Below, piece by piece: positions 1 to 6,858 of a stretch of 9,068 nucleotides of DNA. Source of the DNA: Gemmatimonadota bacterium. GTDB lineage: Bacteria; Gemmatimonadota; Gemmatimonadetes; Gemmatimonadales; Gemmatimonadaceae. Within the stretch, counting starts at the first letter, position 1. Every line of letters starts with the position of its first letter. The notes beneath the pieces were generated by a model. That model ran no database searches, was not told where the DNA came from, and saw only the letters and a program-made list of their open reading frames with translations. The stretch is from assembly GCA_029884515.1 (NCBI GenBank), contig JAOUHR010000052.1:1-9068 (forward strand). Reading direction: 5' to 3'. A program made the position numbers and the translations under genes.

Positions 1-566
1 TGCGGATGGCGCCCGCCGGCGAGACCGCCGCGGACCTGCTGAACACCGCGGACGCGGAACGGCTGGAGCACGTCTTCCGTGCCTTCGGCGACGAGCCCAA
101 GGCGCGCCGGCTCGCGCGCGAGGTGCTGCACCGCCGCGAGCGCGAACCCTTCGCCGTGAGCGACGACCTCGTGGGCGCGATCCGCGCCGTGCTCGGACCC
201 CGCAGTGGTCCCGCGGACTTCGCCCGGCTCTTCCAGGCGCTGCGGATCGCCGTGAACGACGAGCTCGACGGGCTCGCCAACGGACTCGTGCACCTGCGGG
301 AGCGGCTCGACGCCGGCGGCGTCTTCGCGGTGATCGCCTACCACTCGGGCGAGGACCGGCTCGTGAAGCACGCGTTCCGCGAGTGGAGCATGGCCTGCAC
401 GTGTCCGCCCCGGCACCCGATCTGCACCTGCGGCGGCGTGGCGCTGGGCACCCTCGTGACCCGCAAGCCGATCACCGCGTCGGAGGCGGAAGTCGCCGCG
501 AACCCGCGCGCGCGGAGTGCGCACCTGCGGGTGTGGCGCAAGGCTCTGGGTGGGGGGGAGGACTAG
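1..566 (+). CDS. rsmH: 16S rRNA (cytosine(1402)-N(4))-methyltransferase RsmH, 3' part (5' end outside window)
   Basis: RsmH (MraW) uses S-adenosylmethionine to N4-methylate C1402 in the 16S rRNA P-site. The frame is open to the left edge. The Met at base 6 is not taken as the start, because the family is about 300-320 residues and only about 187 are visible. The AdoMet-binding N-terminal part is therefore missing. Counting from that Met, visible family blocks are the LLNTADAERLEHVFRAFGDE helix region (11-30), FQALRIAVNDEL (76-87), VIAYHSGEDRLVKHAF (109-124, family form VISFHSLEDRIVK) and KPI...NPRARSAHLRV (154-176). A cysteine cluster, CTCPPRHPICTCG, lies at 131-143. The stop TAG at 564-566 is followed at once by the ftsL start, in the same frame. 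Position as the gene before ftsL is classic for the dcw cluster. Identification is firm; only the 5' extent is unknown. Confidence 0.97.
   Translation, partial: RMAPAGETAADLLNTADAERLEHVFRAFGDEPKARRLAREVLHRREREPFAVSDDLVGAIRAVLGPRSGPADFARLFQALRIAVNDELDGLANGLVHLRERLDAGGVFAVIAYHSGEDRLVKHAFREWSMACTCPPRHPICTCGGVALGTLVTRKPITASEAEVAANPRARSAHLRVWRKALGGGED
557..562 (+). promoter_or_regulatory. Shine-Dalgarno for ftsL
   Basis: GGAGGA lies inside the last codons of rsmH, four bases before the GTG at 567. It immediately follows and partly shares a run of seven G (552-558). It supports the GTG at 567 as the ftsL start, although the spacing is on the short side. Confidence 0.6.
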
Positions 567-857
567 GTGCGGGGTCGGACGATCGTCTTCCTGGGGCTCA
601 TCGGTTTCTTCCTGGTGGCCACAGGCGTCATATGGAGGCGGAGCACCGGGCTCGCGCAGGCGCGTGAACTCGGAGAGCTCCGGCAGCGACGGGCCGCGCT
701 CGAAGCACAGCAGGCCGCCCTCGAGGGGGCGATCCGCGACGCATCGAGCCGGGCCCGGCTGGGCCGGATCGCCGAGGAACGACTCGGCATGCGCATCCCG
801 CCCGACAGTCTCGTCATCCGCCTGCCACGCTCCTCCCGGGATACCGCCCCCAAGTGA
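567..857 (+). CDS. ftsL: Cell division protein FtsL-like (small bitopic coiled-coil protein)
   Basis: A 96-residue protein with the FtsL/DivIC architecture. It has a very short N-terminus (MRGR), one hydrophobic membrane segment at about 5-23, then an Arg/Glu/Ala/Leu-rich coiled coil at about 28-60 with heptad-like leucines (ELGELRQRRAALEAQQAALEG). A short tail follows that contains RIAEERLGMRIPPDSLVIRL (67-86), reminiscent of the end of septum formation initiators. FtsL forms a periplasmic trimer with FtsB and FtsQ that activates the FtsW-FtsI septal synthase. FtsL sequences are poorly conserved, so the call rests on size, topology and position between rsmH and ftsI. The GTG start directly abuts the rsmH stop, and the gene's own stop overlaps the ftsI start. 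E. coli FtsL is slightly longer (about 120 residues) with a longer cytoplasmic tail. Confidence 0.85.
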   Translation: MRGRTIVFLGLIGFFLVATGVIWRRSTGLAQARELGELRQRRAALEAQQAALEGAIRDASSRARLGRIAEERLGMRIPPDSLVIRLPRSSRDTAPK

Positions 858-2839
858 TCCGTCTCAGCCGCGTCGGCGTCGTGCACGGCGCCTTCGCCCT
901 GTTCGCCGTCGCCCTCATCGGCCGCAGCGCGTGGGTCCAACTCGGCCAGACCGAGCATTGGCGCGCGCGCGCCCGCGGCCAGCAGACGGTCACGGCCGAG
1001 TTGCCCGCACCGCGCGGCGCGATCCTCGACGCCGAGGGCCGGGTGCTGGTGGAGAGCCGCGCGCTCGTGCGGCTCGCCATCGCGCCGCCGGAGGTGAAGG
1101 GGATGCCGGCGCTGGCGACCTCGCTGCGCCGCCTCGGCGTGCCCGATGCCTTCGTGCGACGCGCGACGGACCGGAACCGCAAGTGGGTCGAACTGCCGGG
1201 GCGCTTCCTCTCGACGGACGCCGAGGCCGTGATGGCGATGCGCGGCGTGCACCCACGCCCGGTGCTCGAGCGGGTGACGCCCGCGACGGACGGCCTGCGC
1301 CGGCTCCTCGGCACCCTCGACGGTGAGGGCGCGGCGGTGGGCGGCATCGAGGCCGCGCTCGACGACGTGCTGCGCGGGGAGGACGGCACGTCGGTGCTCG
1401 TGCGCACGGGGCGCGGGGGACGCGTGGCGTCGCCGGAGGAAGGCGAGCAGCCGGCGTCGCCCGGGCGGACCGTCGTGCTCACGCTCCACCAGGGCCTGCA
1501 GGACATCGCCGAGCACGCGCTCGCCGACGCCATCGTGGAGATGCACGCGCGCGGCGGTGACATCGTGGTCCTCGACCCGCACACCGGGGAGATCCGCGCG
1601 CTCGCGAGCCGCCGCGCCAAGGCCGACGCCTCCGGCGCCACCGCGCTCACCGAGCCCTACGAACCCGGCTCGACGCTCAAGCCGTTCATCGCCGCGGCCC
1701 TCCTCGAGCGCGGCCGCGTGCGGCTCGACGAGACGGTCGACGCACACGACGGCACCTTCCAGCTCAATGGCCGCACCATCACCGATGTGCACCGCGCCAA
1801 GCAGCTCAGCTTCGCCGACGTGCTCCGGTTCTCATCGAACATCGGGATGGTGCAGTTCGCCGAGCGGCTCACGCCGCGCGAGGAGTACGAGGCGCTCCGC
1901 GACGCCGGCTTCGGGATGACCACCGGCGCGCCCTATCCGAGCGAGTCGCAGGGCCGGCTCCGGCCCCCCAGAGAGTGGTCCAGGCAATCGCCCGCCTCGC
2001 TCGCCATGGGGTATGAAGTGGCCGTGACGCCCTTGCAGCTGGCCCTCGCCTATGCCGCCATCGCCAATGGTGGCGAACTCCTCGAGCCCACGCTCGTGAA
2101 GGAGATCCGGACCGCGGAGGGTGCGGTGACGTTCCGCGCCAGGCGCCGCGTGGTGCGTCGCATGATGTCCACCGGCACCGCGGAGACGGTGCGCGAGCTG
2201 CTGCGCGACGTGGTCGCGAGCGGCACGGCGATGTCCGCCGACCTCGCCAGCTACGAGCTCGCGGGCAAGTCGGGCACGGCGCGCCGCATGCGCGCCGACG
2301 GGAGCGGCTACGAGGACGGCGCCTACACGGCGAGCTTCGTCGGTCTCTTCCCGGCGGAGGATCCGCAGCTGGTGATCCTGGTGAAGCTGGATGACCCGGA
2401 CGGCGCGTACTATGGCGGGCGTGTCGCGGCGCCGGTCACCAAGGCGGTGCTCACGGCCGCCATCGCCGCGCGTGATGCGGCGCTCGACCCGCGCAGCCTG
2501 ACCGGGCCCAAGGTGAAGCCGACCGAGGGTGCGGGCGCGCAGGCCGTGGCCGACGCATCGGCGGCGATCGAGGACGTGGAGGGCGCCGAGGCGCTGGAGG
2601 CCAGGCCGACGCCGTTCGTGTTCGAGCTCGGCGAGGTGCTCCCCGCGCCGCGCGCGGTGCGGCGCTCCCGCGCCGTGCCCGACGTGCGCGGCCTCCCGAC
2701 GCGCCGGGCCGTGCACGAGCTGCACCGCGCCGGATTCCGGGTGGCGCTCGAGCGCTCGAGCGCGGCGACGCAGACCCTGCCCGCCGCCGGCACGATGCTC
2801 CCCGCCGGCGCGATGGTGCGCCTCGTCACGCGCCAGTGA
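854..2839 (+). CDS. ftsI: Septal peptidoglycan transpeptidase FtsI (PBP3, class B PBP) with C-terminal PASTA domain
   Basis: A 661-residue class B penicillin-binding protein that cross-links peptidoglycan at the septum, outside the inner membrane. A short cytoplasmic stub and one membrane segment (about 11-27) lead into the non-catalytic domain (PAPRGAILDAEGRVL, 51-65). The transpeptidase domain starts at about 205 and carries all three catalytic motifs: STLK with nucleophile S273 and K276, SSN at 327-329, and KSGT at 472-475. GDIVVLDPHTGEIRALAS (235-252) and VTPLQLALAYAAIANGG (391-407) are further family blocks. After an Ala/Glu/Pro-rich linker (about 548-606), residues 607-660 (VPDVRGLPTRRAVHELHRAG, then LPAAGTMLPAGAMVRLV) form one PASTA domain, which explains the length beyond E. 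coli FtsI (588). The GTG start lies in a GTGA overlap with the ftsL stop and has no clear Shine-Dalgarno, so translational coupling is likely. Its partner FtsW is encoded at the right edge. Confidence 0.97.
   Translation: MIRLSRVGVVHGAFALFAVALIGRSAWVQLGQTEHWRARARGQQTVTAELPAPRGAILDAEGRVLVESRALVRLAIAPPEVKGMPALATSLRRLGVPDAFVRRATDRNRKWVELPGRFLSTDAEAVMAMRGVHPRPVLERVTPATDGLRRLLGTLDGEGAAVGGIEAALDDVLRGEDGTSVLVRTGRGGRVASPEEGEQPASPGRTVVLTLHQGLQDIAEHALADAIVEMHARGGDIVVLDPHTGEIRALASRRAKADASGATALTEPYEPGSTLKPFIAAALLERGRVRLDETVDAHDGTFQLNGRTITDVHRAKQLSFADVLRFSSNIGMVQFAERLTPREEYEALRDAGFGMTTGAPYPSESQGRLRPPREWSRQSPASLAMGYEVAVTPLQLALAYAAIANGGELLEPTLVKEIRTAEGAVTFRARRRVVRRMMSTGTAETVRELLRDVVASGTAMSADLASYELAGKSGTARRMRADGSGYEDGAYTASFVGLFPAEDPQLVILVKLDDPDGAYYGGRVAAPVTKAVLTAAIAARDAALDPRSLTGPKVKPTEGAGAQAVADASAAIEDVEGAEALEARPTPFVFELGEVLPAPRAVRRSRAVPDVRGLPTRRAVHELHRAGFRVALERSSAATQTLPAAGTMLPAGAMVRLVTRQ
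2744..2763 (+). repeat. 20-base perfect palindrome inside ftsI
   Basis: The 20 bases read identically on both strands (two interlocked GCGCTCGAGC half-sites around a central GCGC). They lie in the PASTA coding part of ftsI, about 75 bases before its stop, and encode ALERSSA. In RNA this could fold into a short hairpin or dimerise. The local sequence is GC-rich, so chance plus codon choice (CTC GAG, TCG AGC) is the simplest explanation. Confidence 0.4.
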
Positions 2840-2842
2840 GGA
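2837..2842 (+). promoter_or_regulatory. Shine-Dalgarno deciding the murE start
   Basis: TGAGGA overlaps the ftsI stop codon and sits seven bases before the GTG at 2850. It is one of the best-spaced ribosome binding sites in the window and favours this GTG over further in-frame extension into ftsI. Confidence 0.6.
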
Positions 2843-2849
2843 CGATGCG

Positions 2850-4388
2850 GTGAGTGGCGGCGTCCCCCTGGCGGTGATCCGCGCGGCGCTCGAGGAGTCT
2901 GGCCTGCTCGTGGACGCGCGCGGTGCGCTGCCGGCCGAGGTGACGGGGATCGCGGACGACAGTCGCGCGGTCGAGGCGGGCCACTGCTTCATCGCCGTGC
3001 GCGGGAGCGCGGCGGACGGCCATCGGTTCCTCGGGGCCGCGGCCACCGCCGGCGCGACCTGCGCGATCGTGGAGGACGACGCGGCCGAGGCGCTCCCCGC
3101 CTTCGTGGTGCGTGATGGGCGCGCCGCCGCCGCGGTCGCCGCGGCGGCCTTCTACGGCGAGCCGGCCCGGTCGCTCCGCGCCATCGGGGTCACCGGCACG
3201 AATGGGAAGACGACCACGGTCGGGATGCTGCGGCACCTCCTCGACTCGCCGGCGACCCCTGCCGCGAGCATCGGCACGCTGGGCGTGCTCCTGCGGAGCG
3301 CCGGCGACCCGCTTCCGGGCGGCGCCGGCCTCACCACGCCCGGTCCCGTCGAGCTGCAGCGGACGCTCCGCGAGCTCGTGGACGCGGGCGTGCGGTGGGT
3401 CGCCATGGAGGTCTCCTCGCACGCGCTCCACCAGCAGCGCGTGCTCGGCGTGCGCTTCGCGGCCGCCGTCTTCACCAACCTCACGCGCGACCACCTCGAC
3501 TACCACGGCTCCATGGACGCGTACTTCAAGGCGAAGGCGCTCCTCGTGAGCCGGCTCGCGCCCGATGGCGCGGCCGTGGTGAATGCCGACGATCCTGCGT
3601 GGCTCCGGCTCTCCGGCGCGCCGCGCACGCTGCGGTTCGGCCTGGACGCCGAGAGCGCCGACGTGCGCGCGACGGACGTGCGCTTCACGCCGCGGGGGAG
3701 CGAGGGGATACTCCGCACGCCGGCGGGCACGGCGCCCTTCAGGCTCCCGCTCATCGGCGACTTCAACGTGGTGAACGCGCTCGGCGCGGCGGCGGCGGCG
3801 CTCGCCGTCGGGATCCCGTTGCGCGACGTGGTCGCGCGGCTCGCCACCCTGCCGCAGGTGCCGGGGCGGCTCGAGGTGCTGGCCGAGCACCCCACGGTGC
3901 TGCGCGACTACGCGCACACCCCGGACGCGCTCACGCGCGCGCTCGTCGCGCTCCGGCCCTTCACGGCGGGACGGCTGATCGCGCTCTTCGGGTGCGGCGG
4001 CGATCGCGACCGCGGGAAGCGGCCGCTGATGGCGGCGGCCGCGCGCGACCACGCGGATCACCTCGTGGTGACGAGCGACAACCCGCGCACGGAGGATCCC
4101 GAGCGGATCCTCGACGAGATCGTCGCGCCGCTCGCGTCCGGCACCTACGACCGCATCGAGGACCGGAGGGCGGCCATCGCGCACGCGATCGCCCTCGCCG
4201 ACCCGGCGCGCGACGTGGTGCTGCTCGCGGGGAAGGGACACGAGACCTACCAGATCCGCGGCACCGAGCGGCTCCCGTTCGACGAGAAGGAGATCGTCGC
4301 CGCGCTGATGGCGGGTGCGGGTGGCGTGGTCGGGCCGGGTGCGGCGACTGGCGGCGCGCGAGGCGCCGCGCGAGGCGCAGCGCGATGA
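2850..4388 (+). CDS. murE: UDP-MurNAc-L-Ala-D-Glu--meso-2,6-diaminopimelate ligase MurE
   Basis: This cytoplasmic ATP-dependent amide ligase adds the third stem-peptide residue. With the GTG at 2850 it has 512 residues, near the usual 490-500. The N-terminal UDP-binding domain contains DDSRAVEAGHCFIAVRG (36-52). The central ATPase domain has the P-loop GVTGTNGKTTT (113-123), TTPGPVELQ (162-170), EVSSHALHQ (187-195) and NLTRDHLDYHG (210-220). K229 in YFKAKALL matches the lysine carbamylated in this family. The C-terminal domain has DYAHTPDAL (353-361), GCGGDRDRGKRP (381-392), DNPR (410-413) and GKGHETYQ (461-468). DNPR is the motif associated with meso-diaminopimelate rather than lysine specificity. 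The frame stays open upstream into ftsI, but that part is the ftsI shadow; conserved sequence begins only after 2850. The last 24 or so residues are a Gly/Ala/Arg tail made partly from a tandem repeat. The stop overlaps the murF start (ATGA). Confidence 0.97.
   Translation: MSGGVPLAVIRAALEESGLLVDARGALPAEVTGIADDSRAVEAGHCFIAVRGSAADGHRFLGAAATAGATCAIVEDDAAEALPAFVVRDGRAAAAVAAAAFYGEPARSLRAIGVTGTNGKTTTVGMLRHLLDSPATPAASIGTLGVLLRSAGDPLPGGAGLTTPGPVELQRTLRELVDAGVRWVAMEVSSHALHQQRVLGVRFAAAVFTNLTRDHLDYHGSMDAYFKAKALLVSRLAPDGAAVVNADDPAWLRLSGAPRTLRFGLDAESADVRATDVRFTPRGSEGILRTPAGTAPFRLPLIGDFNVVNALGAAAAALAVGIPLRDVVARLATLPQVPGRLEVLAEHPTVLRDYAHTPDALTRALVALRPFTAGRLIALFGCGGDRDRGKRPLMAAAARDHADHLVVTSDNPRTEDPERILDEIVAPLASGTYDRIEDRRAAIAHAIALADPARDVVLLAGKGHETYQIRGTERLPFDEKEIVAALMAGAGGVVGPGAATGGARGAARGAAR
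4356..4388 (+). repeat. 12-base tandem repeat (about 2.7 copies) spanning the murE end and murF start
   Basis: Copies are 4356-4367 (GCGCGAGGCGCC), 4368-4379 (GCGCGAGGCGCA) and a partial, diverged third, 4380-4388 (GCGCGATGA). The first two copies differ only at their last base. In murE the array encodes ARGA-ARGA-AR-stop. The third copy supplies the ATGA that is both the murE stop and the murF start, and the second copy supplies the GAGG that can act as the murF Shine-Dalgarno. Because the period is 12, copy-number change would keep the murE frame. Confidence 0.8.
4372..4375 (+). promoter_or_regulatory. Shine-Dalgarno candidate for murF
   Basis: GAGG lies nine bases before the murF ATG at 4385, inside the second copy of the 12-base repeat. 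An identical GAGG one repeat earlier (4360-4363) is 21 bases from the ATG, too far to be used for this start. Confidence 0.45.
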
Positions 4389-5728
4389 CCGGGACTGCCG
4401 CCGCCATCGGCTTCTGGACCCTCCGCCGCGTCGCGCAGGCGCTCGGGCAGGGCGTGGCGGATGAACGCCCGATCGCCGGCGTGAGCACCGACACCCGCTC
4501 GATCACCGCCGGCGACTGCTTCGTCGCGCTCCGCGGCGACCGGTACGATGCGCACGAGTTCCTGGCCGACGCCGTGCGCGCGGGCGCTTCTTCGCTGGTG
4601 GTGGACGATGCGCGCCGCGCCGCCGCGCTCGGCGTGCCGGTGTTCGAGGTGCCCGATACCCTCGTCGCGCTCGGCGCGCTCGCGCGCTACCGGCGGCTCG
4701 CCTGGGGCCGGCCGGTGATCGCCGTGGGCGGGTCGAACGGGAAGACGAGCACCAAGGAGCTGCTGCGCGCCGCGCTCGGGAGCCGCCTCGCGGTGCACGC
4801 CACCACGGGCAACCTCAACAACCGGATCGGCGTGCCGCTCACCCTCCTCGCGCTCGACGACGCGGCAGTGGTCGCGATCGTGGAGTGCGGCACCAACGAA
4901 CCGGGCGAGATCGCCCTCCTGCGCGACATCGTGCGGCCGGAGGTGGCGCTGGTCACGGCCGTGCAGGAGGAGCACCTGGAGGGCCTCGGCAGCCTGGCCG
5001 GCGTGATGGCCGAGGAGATGGCGCTCGCCGACGGGGTGCCGCTCGCGGTGGTGCCGGGGGACGACGCGGCGATGGTGGCGGAGGCCGACCGCCGCGCGGG
5101 GCGCGTGCTCGCGCCGACGCCCGGGACGCACGGCTTGCATCCCGACGGGCGCGGGTGGCTCGAGGTGGCGGGCACCCGCGTGGAGGTGCCGCTCCGCGGA
5201 CGGCACAACCTGCGGAATGCGGCCCTGGCGCTCGCCGTCGCGCAGGAGTTCGGCCTTGCCGCGGAGGATTGCGCGCGCGGCATCGCCGCGATGCCGCTGC
5301 CGCCGATGCGGTCCGCCGTGCAGTCCCTTGGCGCCGCGCTCCTCCTCAACGACGCCTACAACTCGAATCCCGGGTCGGCGCGGGCGGCGCTCGCCCTGTT
5401 GCGGGACCTCGGCGGCGGGCGTCAACGCGTTGCGGTGCTCGGCACGATGCGCGAACTCGGCGCACACGCGGCACGGGCCCACCGCGAGGTGGCCGAGGCG
5501 GCGCTCGCGGAGGGGCACGACCTCGTGTGCGGCATCGGGGAGTTCGCGGGTGCGCTCGAGGCCGCGGCACCGGGAGACGCGCGTGTGCTCACGGCCGCCG
5601 ACGTGGACGACCTCTGGCCGCGGCTCGCGCCGCGGCTCGAGCCGGACGCGGCGATCCTGCTCAAGGCGTCACGGGGCGTGAAGCTCGAGCGCCTCGTCCC
5701 GCTCCTCACCACCTGGGCCGACGGCTGA
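4385..5728 (+). CDS. murF: UDP-MurNAc-tripeptide--D-alanyl-D-alanine ligase MurF
   Basis: This cytoplasmic ATP-dependent ligase adds the D-Ala-D-Ala dipeptide to complete the UDP-MurNAc-pentapeptide. It has 447 residues, matching the family (about 450). The N-terminal domain has STDTRSITAGDCFVALRGDRYDAHEF split over 34-59. The ATPase domain has the P-loop GGSNGKTSTKELL (115-127), TTGNLNNRIGVPLTLL (140-155), ECGTNEPGEI (167-176) and EEHLEGLGS (195-203). The C-terminal domain has GRHNLRNAALAL (272-283), LNDAYNSNPGS (321-331), VLGTMRELG (351-359) and LLKASRGVKLE (425-435). The P-loop reads GGSNGKT where the family usually has TGSNGKT (G116 in place of Thr). The ATG start is fixed by the ATGA overlap with murE and by conserved sequence starting soon after. 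The stop shares one base with the mraY ATG. Confidence 0.96.
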   Translation: MTGTAAAIGFWTLRRVAQALGQGVADERPIAGVSTDTRSITAGDCFVALRGDRYDAHEFLADAVRAGASSLVVDDARRAAALGVPVFEVPDTLVALGALARYRRLAWGRPVIAVGGSNGKTSTKELLRAALGSRLAVHATTGNLNNRIGVPLTLLALDDAAVVAIVECGTNEPGEIALLRDIVRPEVALVTAVQEEHLEGLGSLAGVMAEEMALADGVPLAVVPGDDAAMVAEADRRAGRVLAPTPGTHGLHPDGRGWLEVAGTRVEVPLRGRHNLRNAALALAVAQEFGLAAEDCARGIAAMPLPPMRSAVQSLGAALLLNDAYNSNPGSARAALALLRDLGGGRQRVAVLGTMRELGAHAARAHREVAEAALAEGHDLVCGIGEFAGALEAAAPGDARVLTAADVDDLWPRLAPRLEPDAAILLKASRGVKLERLVPLLTTWADG

Positions 5729-6858
5729 TGCTGTACGAATTCCTGCTCCCGCTCACCTCGTACGTGAGTGGCTTCAACATCTTCCGCTACATCTCGTTCC
5801 GGGCCGCGGGCGCCGCGATCACGGCGGCCCTGGTCTGCTTCGTGGTGGGGCCCTGGATGCTGCGCTGGCTGCAGGGACTCCAGATCCACCAGGTGGTGCG
5901 CAAGGGCACGCCGGACTCGCACGCGGGGAAGGGTACGACGCCGACGATGGGCGGGTTGATCATCCTCGCCGCGATCGCCGGGTCCACGCTGCTCTGGATG
6001 CGCTTCGACAGCAAGTACGTCTGGCTCGCGCTCGTGGTCACCGTGCTGATGGGCGCGATCGGGTTCCTCGATGACTACCTCAAGCTCCGGCAGAAGCGAG
6101 AGGGCCGCGAGAACCACGGCCTGGTGGAGCGCTACAAGCTCGCGGGGCAGGTGACCATCGGCCTCGGGCTCGGCCTCCTGCTCTGGCAGTACCCGCTCAA
6201 CAACCTCGCGGGTGCGTCCACCACGCTGCCGTTCTACAAGTACGTGTTGATCGTGATGAGCCCGCTGCTCTATCTCCCGTTCGTCACCTTCGTGATGACG
6301 GGGACGAGCAATGCGGTCAACCTCACCGACGGGCTCGACGGCCTCGCCTCCGGGCTGATGGCGATCGCGATGCTCACCATGGCGATGTTCGCCTACGTGA
6401 TGGGACGGTTCGACGCCGCGGATTACCTGCAGTTGGTCTACCTCCGCGGCGCCGGCGAGCTGACGATCTTCTGCTCCGCGGTGTTCGGCGCGGCGACGGG
6501 CTTCCTCTGGTTCAATGCACACCCCGCCCAGGTCTTCATGGGAGACACGGGTTCGCTCGCCCTGGGCGGCGCCCTGGGCGGCGTCGCGATCCTGCTCAAG
6601 AGCGAGTTCCTCGTGCTGATCGTGGGCGGCGTGTTCGTGGCGGAGACCCTCTCGGTGATCGTGCAGCGCTCCGTGTTCAAGTACCGGAAGCGCCGCCACG
6701 GCGTGGAGTACGCGAAGGCGCACCGCGTCTTCCTGCGCGCCCCGATCCACCATCACTACGAGCTCAAGGGGTGGCCCGAGACGCGGGTGGTGGTGCGCTT
6801 CTGGATCCTCGGCGTGCTGTGCGCCTTCCTCGCGCTCTCCACCCTCAAGATCCGGTGA
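5728..6858 (+). CDS. mraY: Phospho-N-acetylmuramoyl-pentapeptide-transferase MraY (lipid I synthase)
   Basis: This polytopic inner-membrane enzyme transfers phospho-MurNAc-pentapeptide from UDP to undecaprenyl phosphate, making lipid I. It has 376 residues (family about 360) with many hydrophobic segments, for example about 27-47, 73-92, 98-114, 140-153, 170-190, 207-226, 284-305 and 355-372, in line with the family's ten. Signature blocks are KGTTPTMGG (68-76), GFLDDYLKL with D115-D116 (112-120), NAVNLTDGLDGLA (195-207), HPAQVFMGDTGSLALGG with D273 (265-281) and PIHHHYELKGWPE (339-351), containing the conserved triple histidine H341-H343. All acidic and histidine residues expected at the active site are present. 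The ATG at 5728 lies in a TGATG stop-start overlap with murF. No convincing Shine-Dalgarno precedes it, so coupling to murF translation is likely. The N-terminus MLYEFLLPLTSYVSGFNIFR agrees with the family and supports this start. Confidence 0.98.
   Translation: MLYEFLLPLTSYVSGFNIFRYISFRAAGAAITAALVCFVVGPWMLRWLQGLQIHQVVRKGTPDSHAGKGTTPTMGGLIILAAIAGSTLLWMRFDSKYVWLALVVTVLMGAIGFLDDYLKLRQKREGRENHGLVERYKLAGQVTIGLGLGLLLWQYPLNNLAGASTTLPFYKYVLIVMSPLLYLPFVTFVMTGTSNAVNLTDGLDGLASGLMAIAMLTMAMFAYVMGRFDAADYLQLVYLRGAGELTIFCSAVFGAATGFLWFNAHPAQVFMGDTGSLALGGALGGVAILLKSEFLVLIVGGVFVAETLSVIVQRSVFKYRKRRHGVEYAKAHRVFLRAPIHHHYELKGWPETRVVVRFWILGVLCAFLALSTLKIR

Noticed and set aside
517..1326. Open frame on the + strand overlapping ftsL and the start of ftsI
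   Set aside because: The product is Arg/Pro/Ser-rich without any domain and conflicts with ftsL and ftsI, which have clear topology and motifs.
2529..2849. Upstream extension of the murE frame into ftsI
   Set aside because: The extra residues are Arg/Pro/Ala-rich shadow sequence of ftsI with no similarity to MurE. The GTG at 2850 has a good Shine-Dalgarno and begins at the conserved N-terminal domain.
3395..4384. Long upstream extension of the murF frame through murE
   Set aside because: It is the off-frame reading of murE. The ATG at 4385 begins directly before MurF-like sequence and forms a standard ATGA overlap.
6559..6582. Two adjacent identical 12-base units (GCCCTGGGCGGC) in mraY
   Set aside because: They encode the conserved Gly-rich SLALGGALGG block after the MGDTG active-site motif, so protein constraint explains the repetition.
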